64,000 bases of DNA, taken from positions 992,001 through 1,056,000 of the forward strand of contig NZ_JBDLLW010000001.1 of assembly GCF_043789415.1 (NCBI RefSeq). Reading direction: 5' to 3'. The translations under genes were made by a program, and so were the position numbers. The first letter of the stretch is position 1, and every line of letters starts with the position of its first letter. This document shows positions 27,661 to 36,191 of this stretch, piece by piece. Under the pieces are notes generated by a model. The model ran no database searches and was not told the origin of the DNA. It was given only the letters and a program-made list of their open reading frames with translations. This stretch comes from Renibacterium sp043789415. GTDB lineage: Bacteria > Actinomycetota > Actinomycetes > Actinomycetales > Micrococcaceae.

Positions 27661-29543
27661 TACTCGACCGTCACTGACTTAGCCAGGTTACGGGGCTGAT
27701 CGACATCGTAGCCCTTGGCGCTAGCTAACGCGCAGGCGAAGATCTGCAAAGGCACAGTGGTCAGCAGCGGGGCCAGCAGAGTCGGCGTCGCCGGGATGTA
27801 GAACACATGCTCAGCGAATTCGCGCACCGCCTCGTCGCCCTCTTCGGCGATCACAATGGTCTTCGCTCCGCGGGCCCGGATCTCTTGAATGTTGGAGACC
27901 ACCTTGGCGTGCAGCGAATCGCGGCCATTGGGCGAAGGCACCACCACGAAAACCGGCTGACCGTCTTCGATCAGAGCGATCGGACCGTGCTTAAGCTCGC
28001 CGGCAGCAAAGCCCTCGGCATGGATATAGGCGAGCTCCTTGAGCTTGAGCGCACCTTCCATCGCCACCGGGAAACCGACGTGCCGCCCCAGGAAGAGCAC
28101 CGATTTAGCATCCTTCATGGCAACTGCCAGATCACGGATCTGCTGTTCGTTGTCCAGCACACGTTGGATCTTCTCCGGGGTCTTGTGCAGATCCGCCAGC
28201 AGATCCTTGATCTCACCCTGGAATTTATTGCCTCGCAGTTGCGCCAGGTAGAGCCCGAGCAAATAAGCAGCGGTGATCTGTGCCAGGAACGCCTTCGTGG
28301 AAGCCACCGCGATCTCCGGCCCGGCGTGGGTGTACAGCACCGCGTCAGACTCGCGAGGAATGGTGGAGCCATTGGTATTGCAGATGGCGAGCGTCTTAGC
28401 GCCCTGTTCCCGGGCATAGCGCACTGCCATCAAAGTGTCCATGGTCTCACCGGATTGTGAGATCGAAATGATCAAGGTATTGGAATCCACAATCGGGTCC
28501 CGGTAGCGGAACTCGTGTGAAAGCTCCACTTCGGTGGGGATCCGGCACCAATGCTCGATAGCGTATTTCGCCACCTGGCCGGCGTAGGCGCTGGTACCGC
28601 AGGCCAGCACAATGATCTTATTGACCTGCTTGAGCTGGGCCGGGTCGATCCGCAGTTCATCGAGGATCAGCCTGCCGGAAACGTCAGTGCGCCCCAGCAA
28701 GGTCTCCGAAACTGCGCGTGGCTGCTCATGAATTTCTTTCTCCATGAAGGAGGGGAAACCGTCTTTCTCGGCCGCCGCGGCGTCCCAGTCGACTTCGTAT
28801 TCCTTGCCTTCGGCGGGAGCGCCGAAGAAATCGGTGATCACCACGGTATCGGGGGCGATGGTGACGATCTGGTCCTGGCCCAGTTCCACGGCTCGCCGAG
28901 TGTAATCGATGAAGCCGGAGACGTCGGAGCCGAGGAAGTTCTCGCCCTCGCCCAGTCCCACCACGAGCGGTGAGTTTCGCCGCGCTGCCACCACGACGTC
29001 GGGAAGTTCCGCGTGCACGGCAAGCAGGGTGAAGGCGCCTTCCAGCTTCTGGCAGGCGCGCTGCATGGCTACCGTTAGCCGATCTGCCGGGGCGACGTCG
29101 CTCGCCGCCTGATACTCCTCGCCCAGCAAAGCTGCGGCAACCTCGGTATCGGTCGATGAGAGGAAGGTGACTCCGCGCTCCAGCAGGCCGATTTTCAATT
29201 CGGAGAAATTCTCAATAATGCCGTTATGGATCAGCGCCAGCCGACCTTGATCCGCCAGATGCGGGTGCGCATTGACGTCGGTGGGTCCGCCGTGAGTAGC
29301 CCACCGAGTATGCCCGATGCCGGTTCGGGAAGCGGGCAGCGGATGTTCTTCAAGTTCGGTCAGAAGATTGCTCAGCTTCCCCGCTTTCTTCGCCGAGAAG
29401 ATCTGGCCATCCGATAGCACTGCTACACCGGCTGAGTCATAGCCACGGTATTCCAGCCTACGCAGACCTTCCAGTACAACATCGAGGGCCCCATGATCTC
29501 GCGTTTGATCTGCCCGGCTTACATAGCCAACAATTCCGCACAT
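27660..29543 (-). CDS. glmS: Glutamine-fructose-6-phosphate aminotransferase (isomerizing)
   Basis: GlmS makes glucosamine 6-phosphate, the entry to UDP-GlcNAc. The 627-aa protein starts MCGIVGYV, with C2 as the glutaminase nucleophile, followed by two SIS sugar-isomerase domains (CGTSAYAG near 320, SQSGETMDT near 370) and ends ...LAKSVTVE. ATG 29543 is required to expose C2, so the longer open frame is rejected. TAAGAT (ATCTTA at 29551-29556) is 7 nt upstream and there is no Shine-Dalgarno: probably leaderless. No glmS ribozyme is seen upstream. Confidence 0.97.
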   Translation of the reverse strand: MCGIVGYVSRADQTRDHGALDVVLEGLRRLEYRGYDSAGVAVLSDGQIFSAKKAGKLSNLLTELEEHPLPASRTGIGHTRWATHGGPTDVNAHPHLADQGRLALIHNGIIENFSELKIGLLERGVTFLSSTDTEVAAALLGEEYQAASDVAPADRLTVAMQRACQKLEGAFTLLAVHAELPDVVVAARRNSPLVVGLGEGENFLGSDVSGFIDYTRRAVELGQDQIVTIAPDTVVITDFFGAPAEGKEYEVDWDAAAAEKDGFPSFMEKEIHEQPRAVSETLLGRTDVSGRLILDELRIDPAQLKQVNKIIVLACGTSAYAGQVAKYAIEHWCRIPTEVELSHEFRYRDPIVDSNTLIISISQSGETMDTLMAVRYAREQGAKTLAICNTNGSTIPRESDAVLYTHAGPEIAVASTKAFLAQITAAYLLGLYLAQLRGNKFQGEIKDLLADLHKTPEKIQRVLDNEQQIRDLAVAMKDAKSVLFLGRHVGFPVAMEGALKLKELAYIHAEGFAAGELKHGPIALIEDGQPVFVVVPSPNGRDSLHAKVVSNIQEIRARGAKTIVIAEEGDEAVREFAEHVFYIPATPTLLAPLLTTVPLQIFACALASAKGYDVDQPRNLAKSVTVE

Positions 29544-29637
29544 GGATTCAATCTTACCGGGCAGGCACGGCATCCCTGACCTGCAGTGGATCGCTGGCAA
29601 TTCGCCATTGGCTCGCGGAGGGGGCAGAATCTCTTAG

Positions 29638-30600
29638 GTGAGTTTGCAACGCACGGATTCGGGCTACGGCGCCTCCCCTTTCGTTGAGCTGGACCGGCAG
29701 AGATGGTCGCAGCTCTCCGCCGAGATCGAGCAACCGCTCAACGAGGAAGACATTCTGCGGCTTCGTGGTCTCGATGACCCGCTGAACATGACAGAAGTGC
29801 GTGAAGTCTACCTACCTCTCTCCCGCCTGCTGAACCTCTATGTGGCTGCCGCAGGTCAGCTGCACTCAGCCACCACGACTTTTCTCGGCGAGCAGACTCA
29901 GCGCACGCCTTTCGTGATCGGAGTCGCCGGCTCGGTGGCGGTCGGCAAATCAACGACCGCCAGGATCCTGCGCGAGATGCTCCGCCGCTGGCCCGGCACA
30001 CCCAATGTTGAACTGGTCACCACCGATGGCTTCCTCTACCCCAACGCCGAGCTGGAACGGCGAGGTCTGATGCAACGCAAGGGTTTCCCGGAATCCTACG
30101 ATCGACGAGCGCTATTGCGCTTCGTCAGCGAGGTCAAAGGCGGGGCAGAAGAAGTGCGTGCCCCCTGGTACTCGCATCTGACCTATGACATCGTGCCGGG
30201 CAGGGAGGTCGTCGTGCACCGGCCAGATGTGCTCATCGTGGAGGGGCTGAATGTGCTGGCTCCCGCCCGCCCTCAGCAGGACGGCCGCTCAGGCCTCGCG
30301 GTCAGCGACTTCTTCGATTTCTCGGTCTTCGTGGATGCCAAACCTGCACACATCGAGCAGTGGTACATCGATCGATTCCTTTCACTCCGGCAGTCCGCCT
30401 TCTCCCATCCAGAATCTTATTTTCATCGTTATGCTTCACTATCCGATGCCCAGGCGGTAGAGACGGCCAGCGGAATCTGGCAACGCATCAATGAGCCCAA
30501 CCTCAGGGAGAACGTGCTTCCCACCAGAGGCCGGGCTCGTTTGGTGCTGACCAAGGACGCCGACCACTCGATCCGGCGGATGCTGCTAAGGAAGACGTGA
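29638..30600 (+). CDS. coaA: Pantothenate kinase (type I)
   Basis: CoaA phosphorylates pantothenate, the first step to coenzyme A. The 320-aa P-loop enzyme has Walker A GSVAVGKST with K104, TTDGFLYPN near 130, the KGFPESYDR substrate segment near 145, and DFFDFSVFVDA near 225. The start is GTG at 29638, with GAGGGGG rather far upstream (about 14 nt); CAGAAT 7 nt upstream could instead be a leaderless -10. It is divergent from glmS, and its stop overlaps the next gene. Confidence 0.96.
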   Translation: MSLQRTDSGYGASPFVELDRQRWSQLSAEIEQPLNEEDILRLRGLDDPLNMTEVREVYLPLSRLLNLYVAAAGQLHSATTTFLGEQTQRTPFVIGVAGSVAVGKSTTARILREMLRRWPGTPNVELVTTDGFLYPNAELERRGLMQRKGFPESYDRRALLRFVSEVKGGAEEVRAPWYSHLTYDIVPGREVVVHRPDVLIVEGLNVLAPARPQQDGRSGLAVSDFFDFSVFVDAKPAHIEQWYIDRFLSLRQSAFSHPESYFHRYASLSDAQAVETASGIWQRINEPNLRENVLPTRGRARLVLTKDADHSIRRMLLRKT

Positions 30601-31394
30601 TGAATGGATCCGCGATGGATCGTCGGGCCATCCTGCACCTGGGCTTTGGTGGCCTGGCTGCCCTGGGTCTGGCCGGTTGCGCTCCGGAACCTCCTGCTGC
30701 TTCCTCCAGCGGTGCCGCAAGCTCCTCGAGCAGCCCGGTGAAAGCGACTATCGGGGAGATTCCAGGCCCCGCTCAGCATCCAGCCGCTGCACTGGCTCAT
30801 TCGCTCGACGATCCCAGTTCGATCTGGGTCGTGGTCAATAAGCATCGCCCTTTGCGTCCCTCGACCTATCGACCGAACGATTTGGTTCAGCCTCGGGTGA
30901 CCAGCATGGTGAGCGGAGAAAGCGCTCTGCTTCGTGCGCCAGCAGCCAGGGCGCTGGAGGCGCTCGCCCAAGAAGCCGCCGCTCAGGGAACCCCGCTCAG
31001 TCTGGTCAGCGGTTTCCGTTCTTACCAGACCCAGGTTGCCACCTATGGCTCCTACGCCGGCTCGGTAGGAGTTTCCGGTGCGGATCACGCCTCTGCCAGG
31101 CCCGGCTATTCGGAGCACCAGACCGGTCTCGCGGTGGACGTCGGCGATTCCGGAGGATGCAATCTCCAGCCTTGTTTTGCCGACCGTCCACTCGCTCGCT
31201 GGGTGGGGGAGAACTCTCACCGCTTCGGCTTCGTGGTGCGCTATCAGCTGGGTTTTCATCTGATCAGCGGATACTTCGCTGAGCCGTGGCATCTGAGGTT
31301 CGTCGGGGTGGAACTGGCCACCGCCGTCAAGAAGTCGGGCTTGCACACCCTTGAGGAGTATTTCGGCCTGGAAGCAGCGCCGGACTACTCCTGA
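30600..31394 (+). CDS. D-alanyl-D-alanine carboxypeptidase, VanY-type (M15B) lipoprotein
   Basis: The 264-aa protein starts with a twin-arginine-like lipoprotein signal (MDRRAILHLGFGGLAALGLAGC, C27 as the lipidated residue) and a Ser/Ala-rich linker. The catalytic domain has VSGFRSYQTQ, the zinc site SEHQTGLAVDVGD and EPWHLRF, as in VanY and related peptidases that trim peptidoglycan stem peptides. ATG 30600 overlaps the coaA stop by one base and has AAGGAAG 5 nt upstream. Confidence 0.88.
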   Translation: MNGSAMDRRAILHLGFGGLAALGLAGCAPEPPAASSSGAASSSSSPVKATIGEIPGPAQHPAAALAHSLDDPSSIWVVVNKHRPLRPSTYRPNDLVQPRVTSMVSGESALLRAPAARALEALAQEAAAQGTPLSLVSGFRSYQTQVATYGSYAGSVGVSGADHASARPGYSEHQTGLAVDVGDSGGCNLQPCFADRPLARWVGENSHRFGFVVRYQLGFHLISGYFAEPWHLRFVGVELATAVKKSGLHTLEEYFGLEAAPDYS

Positions 31395-31488
31395 ATCACC
31401 GGCACCTCAACGTGCGAACCGTGGAATAAGTTTCCAAGAATGCGTGTCGCAGAAGGAAACGCTAAAATTTCCGCCTAAATTAGGTGCC

Positions 31489-31890
31489 ATGATTAAGGGA
31501 TTCAGAGATTTCATTATGAAAGGCAACGTCGTTGACCTGGCAGTTGCCGTCGTCATCGGCGCAGCCTTTGGCACCGTCGTCACCACACTCGTCAACAAAG
31601 TCCTGATGCCACTGATCGCTGGCATTTTCGGCAAACCTAATTTCGATAATGTGCTGCAGTACCAAATCGGTGCAGATGCGGCCAACTTCATCTCTATCGG
31701 TGCATTGATTACCGCTATTATCAACTTCTTGTTGGTCGCTGCCGCGGTCTACTTCGTTGTTGTGGTTCCGATGAACCATGTGATCGCCCGCCGCAATGCC
31801 AAGCTCGGCATTAAGCCGGACGAAGATGCTCCGGATCCGCAGATCGTGCTGCTCACCGAGATCCGGGATGCGCTCAAGGCACGTAACTAG
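31489..31890 (+). CDS. mscL: Large-conductance mechanosensitive channel
   Basis: MscL opens under membrane tension in osmotic downshock. The 133-aa protein has the amphipathic N-terminus MIKGFRDFIMKGNVVDLAVAVVIGAAFG, two membrane helices and the cytoplasmic end PDPQIVLLTEIRDALK, all diagnostic. The ATG at 31489 is the family start; the frame is open upstream without support. TAAATT at 31476-31481 lies 7 nt before the ATG. Confidence 0.97.
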   Translation: MIKGFRDFIMKGNVVDLAVAVVIGAAFGTVVTTLVNKVLMPLIAGIFGKPNFDNVLQYQIGADAANFISIGALITAIINFLLVAAAVYFVVVVPMNHVIARRNAKLGIKPDEDAPDPQIVLLTEIRDALKARN

Positions 31891-31917
31891 CTCCATCGAC
31901 AATCGAATAGCTCCACC

Positions 31918-31975
31918 GAACGGCTGATGCTCGGCTTAGCGTAATCGCTAGGCGACGAGCGTCAGCCGTTCTTTT
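31918..31975 (+). terminator. mscL terminator overlapping the end of glmM
   Basis: GAACGGCTGATGCTCG at 31918-31933 pairs with 31956-31971 with one mismatch (16-bp stem, 22-nt loop), followed by TTTT. The right arm lies inside the last codons of the convergent glmM gene. Confidence 0.7.
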
Positions 31976-33300
31976 ACCACCGAAGCGAGTTCCTGGCAGA
32001 TCCGGGTCGCGGTGTCCATATCAGCGGCTTCGACCATCACGCGCACCAAGGCCTCGGTACCGGAGGGGCGCAGCAGCACTCGGCCCGTCTCCCCCAGCTC
32101 CTGTTCTGCGCGACGCACCGCTTCCCGGACGCCTTCATCGCTCTGCGCACGTTGCTTATCGACGCCTTTGACATTGATCATCAGTTGCGGGAGTTTCGTC
32201 ATCGCGGTGGCGAGCTGTTGCAGGCTACGACCTGTCCGAGCCACTTGAGCGGCCAACTGCAGCCCGGTCAGCACGCCGTCTCCGGTGGTGGCGTAATCAG
32301 AAAAAATAACGTGCCCCGACTGTTCGCCGCCCAGGTTGAAATCGCCTTCGCGCATTGCTTCGAGCACATAGCGATCGCCCACTGCCGTTTCTCGGATGCT
32401 GATTCCCGCCTCGCGCAGCGCCAGCTTGAGTCCGAGGTTGCTCATCACGGTGGCCACCAAGACATTGTCCCGGAGTTTGCCATCGGCTTTCAGGGCGAGA
32501 GCCAGGATCGCCATGATCTGATCGCCGTCGATCACATTGCCCTCGTGGTCCACCGCGAGACAACGATCGGCGTCCCCGTCGTGAGCGATGCCCAGATCAG
32601 CTCCGTGGGCCACCACGGCTTCTTGCAGGGGTCCCAGGTGTGTCGAGCCGACGCCGTCATTGATGTTCAAACCATCGGGTTCGGCACCGATCACGATGAC
32701 ATTAGCCCCGGCGTCCTTGAAAACCTGGGGGGAGCAGCCACTAGCTGCCCCGTGAGCGCAGTCCAGCACCACGGTCAGCCCATCGAGCCGATGCGGCAAG
32801 GTGGTGAGCAGATGCAAGATATAGCGATCCTCTGCATCAGAGAAACGCTGAATCCTACCCACTCCGACACCGGTGGGACGGTGCGGCTCTTTTTTGAGCT
32901 CCGCTTCAATGGCGTCTTCCACCTCGTCGGCGAGCTTCTGGCCGCCTCGGGCGAAGAACTTAATACCGTTATCCGCCGCAGGGTTATGGGAAGCCGAGAT
33001 CATCACGCCGAAGTCGGCGTCCAAAGAAGCGATCAAATAAGCTGCGGCGGGAGTGGGCAGCACTCCGGCGTCGTAGACGTCGACGCCGGCGCTGGCCAGG
33101 CCAGCTTCCACAGCGGCTCCGATGAACTCACCGGAGGCCCGTGGATCGCGGGCAATCACCGCTCTGGGGCGTTTGCCCTCCGCCATTTGATCATGGCCTA
33201 GGACTACAGCCGCTGCCTGAGCCAGAGAAAGCGCCAGCTCGGCGGTGAGCAAGCCATTGGCTAAGCCGCGAACCCCATCGGTTCCAAACAATCTAGACAT
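31948..33300 (-). CDS. glmM: Phosphoglucosamine mutase
   Basis: GlmM converts glucosamine 6-phosphate made by GlmS to glucosamine 1-phosphate. The 450-aa phosphohexomutase starts MSRLFGTDGVRG, has the phosphoserine S104 in ISASHNPAADNG, the metal loop HDGDADR near 245 and the phosphate-binding RPSGTEALVRVM near the end. ATTCTA at 33308-33313 (TAGAAT on its strand) is 7 nt before the ATG and no Shine-Dalgarno is seen, so it is probably leaderless, as glmS is. Confidence 0.97.
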   Translation of the reverse strand: MSRLFGTDGVRGLANGLLTAELALSLAQAAAVVLGHDQMAEGKRPRAVIARDPRASGEFIGAAVEAGLASAGVDVYDAGVLPTPAAAYLIASLDADFGVMISASHNPAADNGIKFFARGGQKLADEVEDAIEAELKKEPHRPTGVGVGRIQRFSDAEDRYILHLLTTLPHRLDGLTVVLDCAHGAASGCSPQVFKDAGANVIVIGAEPDGLNINDGVGSTHLGPLQEAVVAHGADLGIAHDGDADRCLAVDHEGNVIDGDQIMAILALALKADGKLRDNVLVATVMSNLGLKLALREAGISIRETAVGDRYVLEAMREGDFNLGGEQSGHVIFSDYATTGDGVLTGLQLAAQVARTGRSLQQLATAMTKLPQLMINVKGVDKQRAQSDEGVREAVRRAEQELGETGRVLLRPSGTEALVRVMVEAADMDTATRICQELASVVKERLTLVA

Positions 33301-33416
33301 CAGATCGATTCTACATTCCCCCGGAGCACTTCCCGTTCACCGCTCCAAACCGTCCGATCCACACCGACCCCCATCAAAACCCCAGCCCGCAAGAGCAAAT
33401 CCAGCCCAGCTCAAAA

Positions 33417-33498
33417 CCAGCCGTCCCACTGAATGTTAAGGGTGGTGCAAATGTGGCAAATATCCCGCCTCATCCGTAACACTCAGTGGGACAACTGG
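33417..33498 (-). repeat. Dispersed palindromic repeat, family A copy 2
   Basis: On the minus strand this 82-bp element starts CCAGTTGTCCCACTGAGTG and ends ATTCAGTGGGACGGCTGG. Its ends are imperfect inverted repeats and its outer parts match 11440-11530. It lies in the 615-bp gap between rpsI and glmM (33301-33915), which otherwise contains only the 142-bp array described separately and about 85 bp of unremarkable sequence. Confidence 0.7.
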
Positions 33499-33627
33499 AT
33501 TGCACGAAGGAGGTTTCCGGGTTTTCTTTTTGGATTTGAGTCCCTGGACTATCGCAAAGCCCTGGGGGAATACCACAGGAACGCCAGAAGGGCCCGTCGC
33601 TTTGCGACGGACCCTTCTGGAAGCGTT

Positions 33628-33689
33628 TGGGCCCACACAGCCGAGGGCCCCGACACGAAGAATGAGTGTCGGGAGGACACGGGGATTAG
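33628..33689 (-). repeat. 62-bp nested hairpin repeat, copy a
   Basis: The inner stem CGACAC / GTGTCG (33651-33656, 33666-33671) closes a 9-nt loop. The outer stem arm CACAGCC (33636-33642) is present but its partner has drifted to GGACACG, so outer pairing is partly lost. Confidence 0.75.
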
Positions 33690-33769
33690 CGCTTGTGGAG
33701 CCAAGCGCTAAATATTCGCGAGGACCCAAAAGGGCCCGTCGCTTTGCAACGGGCCCTTTTGGAAGCGTT

Positions 33770-33831
33770 TGGGCCCACACAGCCGAGGGCCCCGACACGA
33801 AGAATGAGTGTCGAGAGGCTGTGGGGATTAG
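33770..33831 (-). repeat. 62-bp nested hairpin repeat, copy b
   Basis: The inner stem CGACAC / GTGTCG (33793-33798, 33808-33813) and the outer stem CACAGCC / GGCTGTG (33778-33784, 33817-33823) are both perfect. The element starts TGGGCCCA and ends GGGGATTAG. Confidence 0.8.
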
Positions 33832-33915
33832 CGCTTGTGGAGCCAAGCGCTCAAACAGCGCGAGAGACTCAAAAGGCCGGTCGCCCAAGCGACCGGCCTT
33901 TTGAGGAGCGCTGTT

Positions 33916-34434
33916 TTAGCGCTTGGAGTACTGCGGAGCCTTACGGGCCTTCTTGAGACCGGCCTTCTTACGTTCGATGACGCGAGCGTCACGAGTCAGG
34001 AAGCCTGCCTTCTTCAGGGTCGGGCGGTTATTCTCTTCGTCGATCTCGTTGAGTGAACGAGCGACGCCGAGACGCAGCGCACCGGCCTGGCCTGAAGGGC
34101 CACCACCGTGGATGCGAGCGATCACGTCGTAAGCGCCATCCAGATCGAGGATCTTGAAGGGCTCGTTAACTTCCTGCTGGTGCAGTTTGTTCGGGAAGTA
34201 ATCAGCCAGTTCGCGACCGTTCACGGTCCACTTGCCGGTGCCCGGGATAACCCGGACCCGAGCGATGGCTTCTTTACGGCGGCCGACGGCGGAACCGGGA
34301 ACGGTCAGCGCGGGACGCTCTTTCTTCGGAGCGGACTCTGATGCGCCAGCGCTCTCTGAGGTGTAGCTAGTCAATACTTCTTCCTCGGCTGCCGGAGCAG
34401 CTTCGGTATTCAGCTCTTCAGTGTTCTGAGCCAC
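33916..34434 (-). CDS. rpsI: 30S ribosomal protein S9
   Basis: The 172-aa protein has an N-terminal acidic/Ala extension of about 45 residues, then the S9 core (GRRKEAIARVRVIPGTGKWTVNGR) and the C-terminal basic tail ending YSKR that contacts the P-site tRNA. The core matches S9 of about 130 aa; the extension is common in actinobacteria. It is cotranscribed after rplM (35-bp gap) and followed by the hairpin array. Confidence 0.98.
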   Translation of the reverse strand: MAQNTEELNTEAAPAAEEEVLTSYTSESAGASESAPKKERPALTVPGSAVGRRKEAIARVRVIPGTGKWTVNGRELADYFPNKLHQQEVNEPFKILDLDGAYDVIARIHGGGPSGQAGALRLGVARSLNEIDEENNRPTLKKAGFLTRDARVIERKKAGLKKARKAPQYSKR

Positions 34435-34469
34435 GATTCTCCTTGATTAAGTGTGTTTGGTGGCCAGGA

Positions 34470-34913
34470 CTACTGGGCGACCTGGGAAATTTCGAACGTC
34501 TTCGGCTGCTGAGCGGCGTGCGGGTGCTCAGCACCCACATAGACCTTCAGCTTGGACAGCTGCTGAGCGGCCAGCGAAGTCTTGGGCAGCATGCCCTTGA
34601 TGGCCTTCTCTACAGCGCGAACCGGATTCTTCTCCAGAAGTTCCGCGTAGCTCACGCTCGACAGACCACCCGGGTAACCGGAGTGGCGGTAAGCGCGCTT
34701 CTGCTCGAGCTTGGCGCCGGTCAGGGCAACCTTGTCGGCGTTGATGATAATGACGAAGTCGCCCATATCCATATGGGGTGCAAAGGTCGGCTTGTGCTTT
34801 CCGCGCAGCAGTGTTGCGGTCTGGCTGGCAAGACGACCCAGGACAACGTCGGTGGCGTCAATGACGTGCCACTGGCGGTTGATGTCGCCGGGCTTCGGGG
34901 TGTACGTACGCAC
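34470..34913 (-). CDS. rplM: 50S ribosomal protein L13
   Basis: This 147-aa protein has the signatures WHVIDATDVVLGRLAS and GDFVIIINADKVALTG, and YRHSGYPGGL near residue 80. The start is GTG, with GAAGG upstream. It is the first gene of the rplM-rpsI operon. A promoter lies at 35121-35148, leaving a leader of about 200 nt. Confidence 0.98.
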   Translation of the reverse strand: MRTYTPKPGDINRQWHVIDATDVVLGRLASQTATLLRGKHKPTFAPHMDMGDFVIIINADKVALTGAKLEQKRAYRHSGYPGGLSSVSYAELLEKNPVRAVEKAIKGMLPKTSLAAQQLSKLKVYVGAEHPHAAQQPKTFEISQVAQ

Positions 34914-35120
34914 AGTTTTTGCCTTCGTTTCGTGTTCTTAGGGGGAATACCGCGGATTTTTAGATCCAACGGCATCACATCTCGTGCGTTACCGGGCAAG
35001 AGGTGAGGACTCTAAAGACCAGTAATCCAGTTACCCGGCACACCCCGCGTCTTATGACTCTGCAACTGAGCCAACGCCTGGATGCACGATACCGAGTGAG
35101 GATACGCACAACGACTATCA

Positions 35121-35148
35121 ATATTACCCTGTTGAGCCTGCAGTTCAA
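35121..35148 (-). promoter_or_regulatory. Promoter of rplM-rpsI
   Basis: On the minus strand TTGAAC (35143-35148) and TAATAT (35121-35126) are 16 bp apart. The stretch 34914-35263 has no gene. It holds this promoter, a leader of about 200 nt that may carry L13 autoregulation, and a GAGCCC / GGGCTC hairpin near 35158-35180 that could terminate truA. Confidence 0.65.
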
Positions 35149-35263
35149 AATGCTTCCAGAGCCCCCGTTCAGAGGGCTCCTCAAAACGAGGTCCCAACGA
35201 CCGCGCGAGGTCGGCGTAACGGCCCAACAGAAACCAGGCATGAAGCTGAATGCCGCGTTCAGC

Positions 35264-36169
35264 CTAAGCCTCAGCTCGGCGTGCCCTGGTCAATTCCGCA
35301 CGAGCCGCAAGCTCCCCATCACCCGGATAAGCCACTTCCTCCAGGACTAAGGCATGCGGAGCAGCCAGTAGTGATTTCGCGTCTCGGAATTTCAAGGCCA
35401 GACGCTCTTCCAGCCAACCAAGGGGCTGTTCCCCCGAGCCAACCTGTACCGCCGACCCGATGAGTGCCCTAACCATGTTGTGGCAGAAGGCGTCCGCCTG
35501 AATATTCACCGTGATCACGCCGTCATAGCCGCGCAAGAATTCAAATTTCTGTAACTGGCGTACCGTGCTGGAACCCGGGTCATTCGCCCGCGGCTTGCAA
35601 AAAGACCTGAAATCCTGCAGGCCCAGCAACGGCAGCGCGGCTTGATTGAGCCGAACGACGTCGAGCGCGTCCTTGTACCACCAGGTCAGCTGCCGCTGCA
35701 CCGGGTCCCAGTTCTCGGGGACATCGGCTATTCGGTAGCTGTAGCGACGCCAGAGCGCAGAGAACCTAGCGTCGAAACCGGCGGGAGCCAGCGCCGCGCG
35801 ATGGACCACGATCGCCCCGCTATCGGCGGCAAGCACCCTCGAGAGGGTGCCGCGCAACCTGCGGAGCAACGCCTGCTCGGGTCGCTGACCGCTGCGCCTG
35901 GCAAGGGCCGACCATTCCTGTTCGCTGAGTTCCAGGTGGACGACTTGCCCGCGAGCGTGCACCCCAGCGTCGGTTCGGCCCGCCACCGTGGTGCGCACCG
36001 GACGCCGGATCAGCATCTCCAGCGCAGCCTCAAGCGCTCCCTGCACCGTGAGCCGAGAGGGCTGAATCGCCCAGCCGCTGAACGGCGTCCCATCGTAGGC
36101 CAGGTCGAGCCGGACACGAAAGAACCCACCACCCCCTGAGGCGGGGATGATGGGTTCCATCAAAGACAT
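35264..36169 (-). CDS. truA: tRNA pseudouridine(38-40) synthase
   Basis: TruA modifies the anticodon arm. The 301-aa protein has the catalytic Asp in VAGRTDAGVHARGQ near residue 62, FRSFCKPRANDPG near 195 and the FCHNMVRALIGS block near 230. It follows rplQ by 22 bp. TAGACT at 36176-36181 is 6 nt before the ATG and there is no Shine-Dalgarno, so it can be expressed from its own leaderless promoter. The first 18 residues are poorly conserved and the start is not firm. Confidence 0.94.
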   Translation of the reverse strand: MSLMEPIIPASGGGGFFRVRLDLAYDGTPFSGWAIQPSRLTVQGALEAALEMLIRRPVRTTVAGRTDAGVHARGQVVHLELSEQEWSALARRSGQRPEQALLRRLRGTLSRVLAADSGAIVVHRAALAPAGFDARFSALWRRYSYRIADVPENWDPVQRQLTWWYKDALDVVRLNQAALPLLGLQDFRSFCKPRANDPGSSTVRQLQKFEFLRGYDGVITVNIQADAFCHNMVRALIGSAVQVGSGEQPLGWLEERLALKFRDAKSLLAAPHALVLEEVAYPGDGELAARAELTRARRAEA

Positions 36170-36191
36170 AGCTGAAGTCTAGCGGCCAGTG

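Larger units (their letters stand above)
33584..33905 (-). repeat. 142-bp tandem array with three terminator-like hairpins
   Basis: Three stems of 17 bp occur at 33868-33905, 33726-33762 and 33584-33620, each 142 bp from the next. Each closes a 3-4 nt loop; the two distal stems contain one mismatched pair that is a U-G wobble on the minus-strand RNA. The units between them are nearly identical and each carries a nested hairpin (33628-33689, 33770-33831) and the 8-bp hairpin AGCGCTTG / CAAGCGCT. The nearest stem, 11 bp past the rpsI stop, is the likely rpsI terminator. No reading frame here resembles a real protein. Confidence 0.85.

Noticed and set aside
33681..33711. tRNA-like start GGGGATTAGCGC
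   Set aside because: No cloverleaf follows: no anticodon arm or T-loop (GTTCRA) is present.
33436..33904. Open frames of 134-150 codons on both strands between glmM and rpsI
   Set aside because: They run through the tandem repeats, repeat with the same period and have no Shine-Dalgarno or coding bias.
33584..33905. CRISPR array
   Set aside because: The repeat unit is 142 bp with near-identical spacers and only three stems; no cas genes are nearby.
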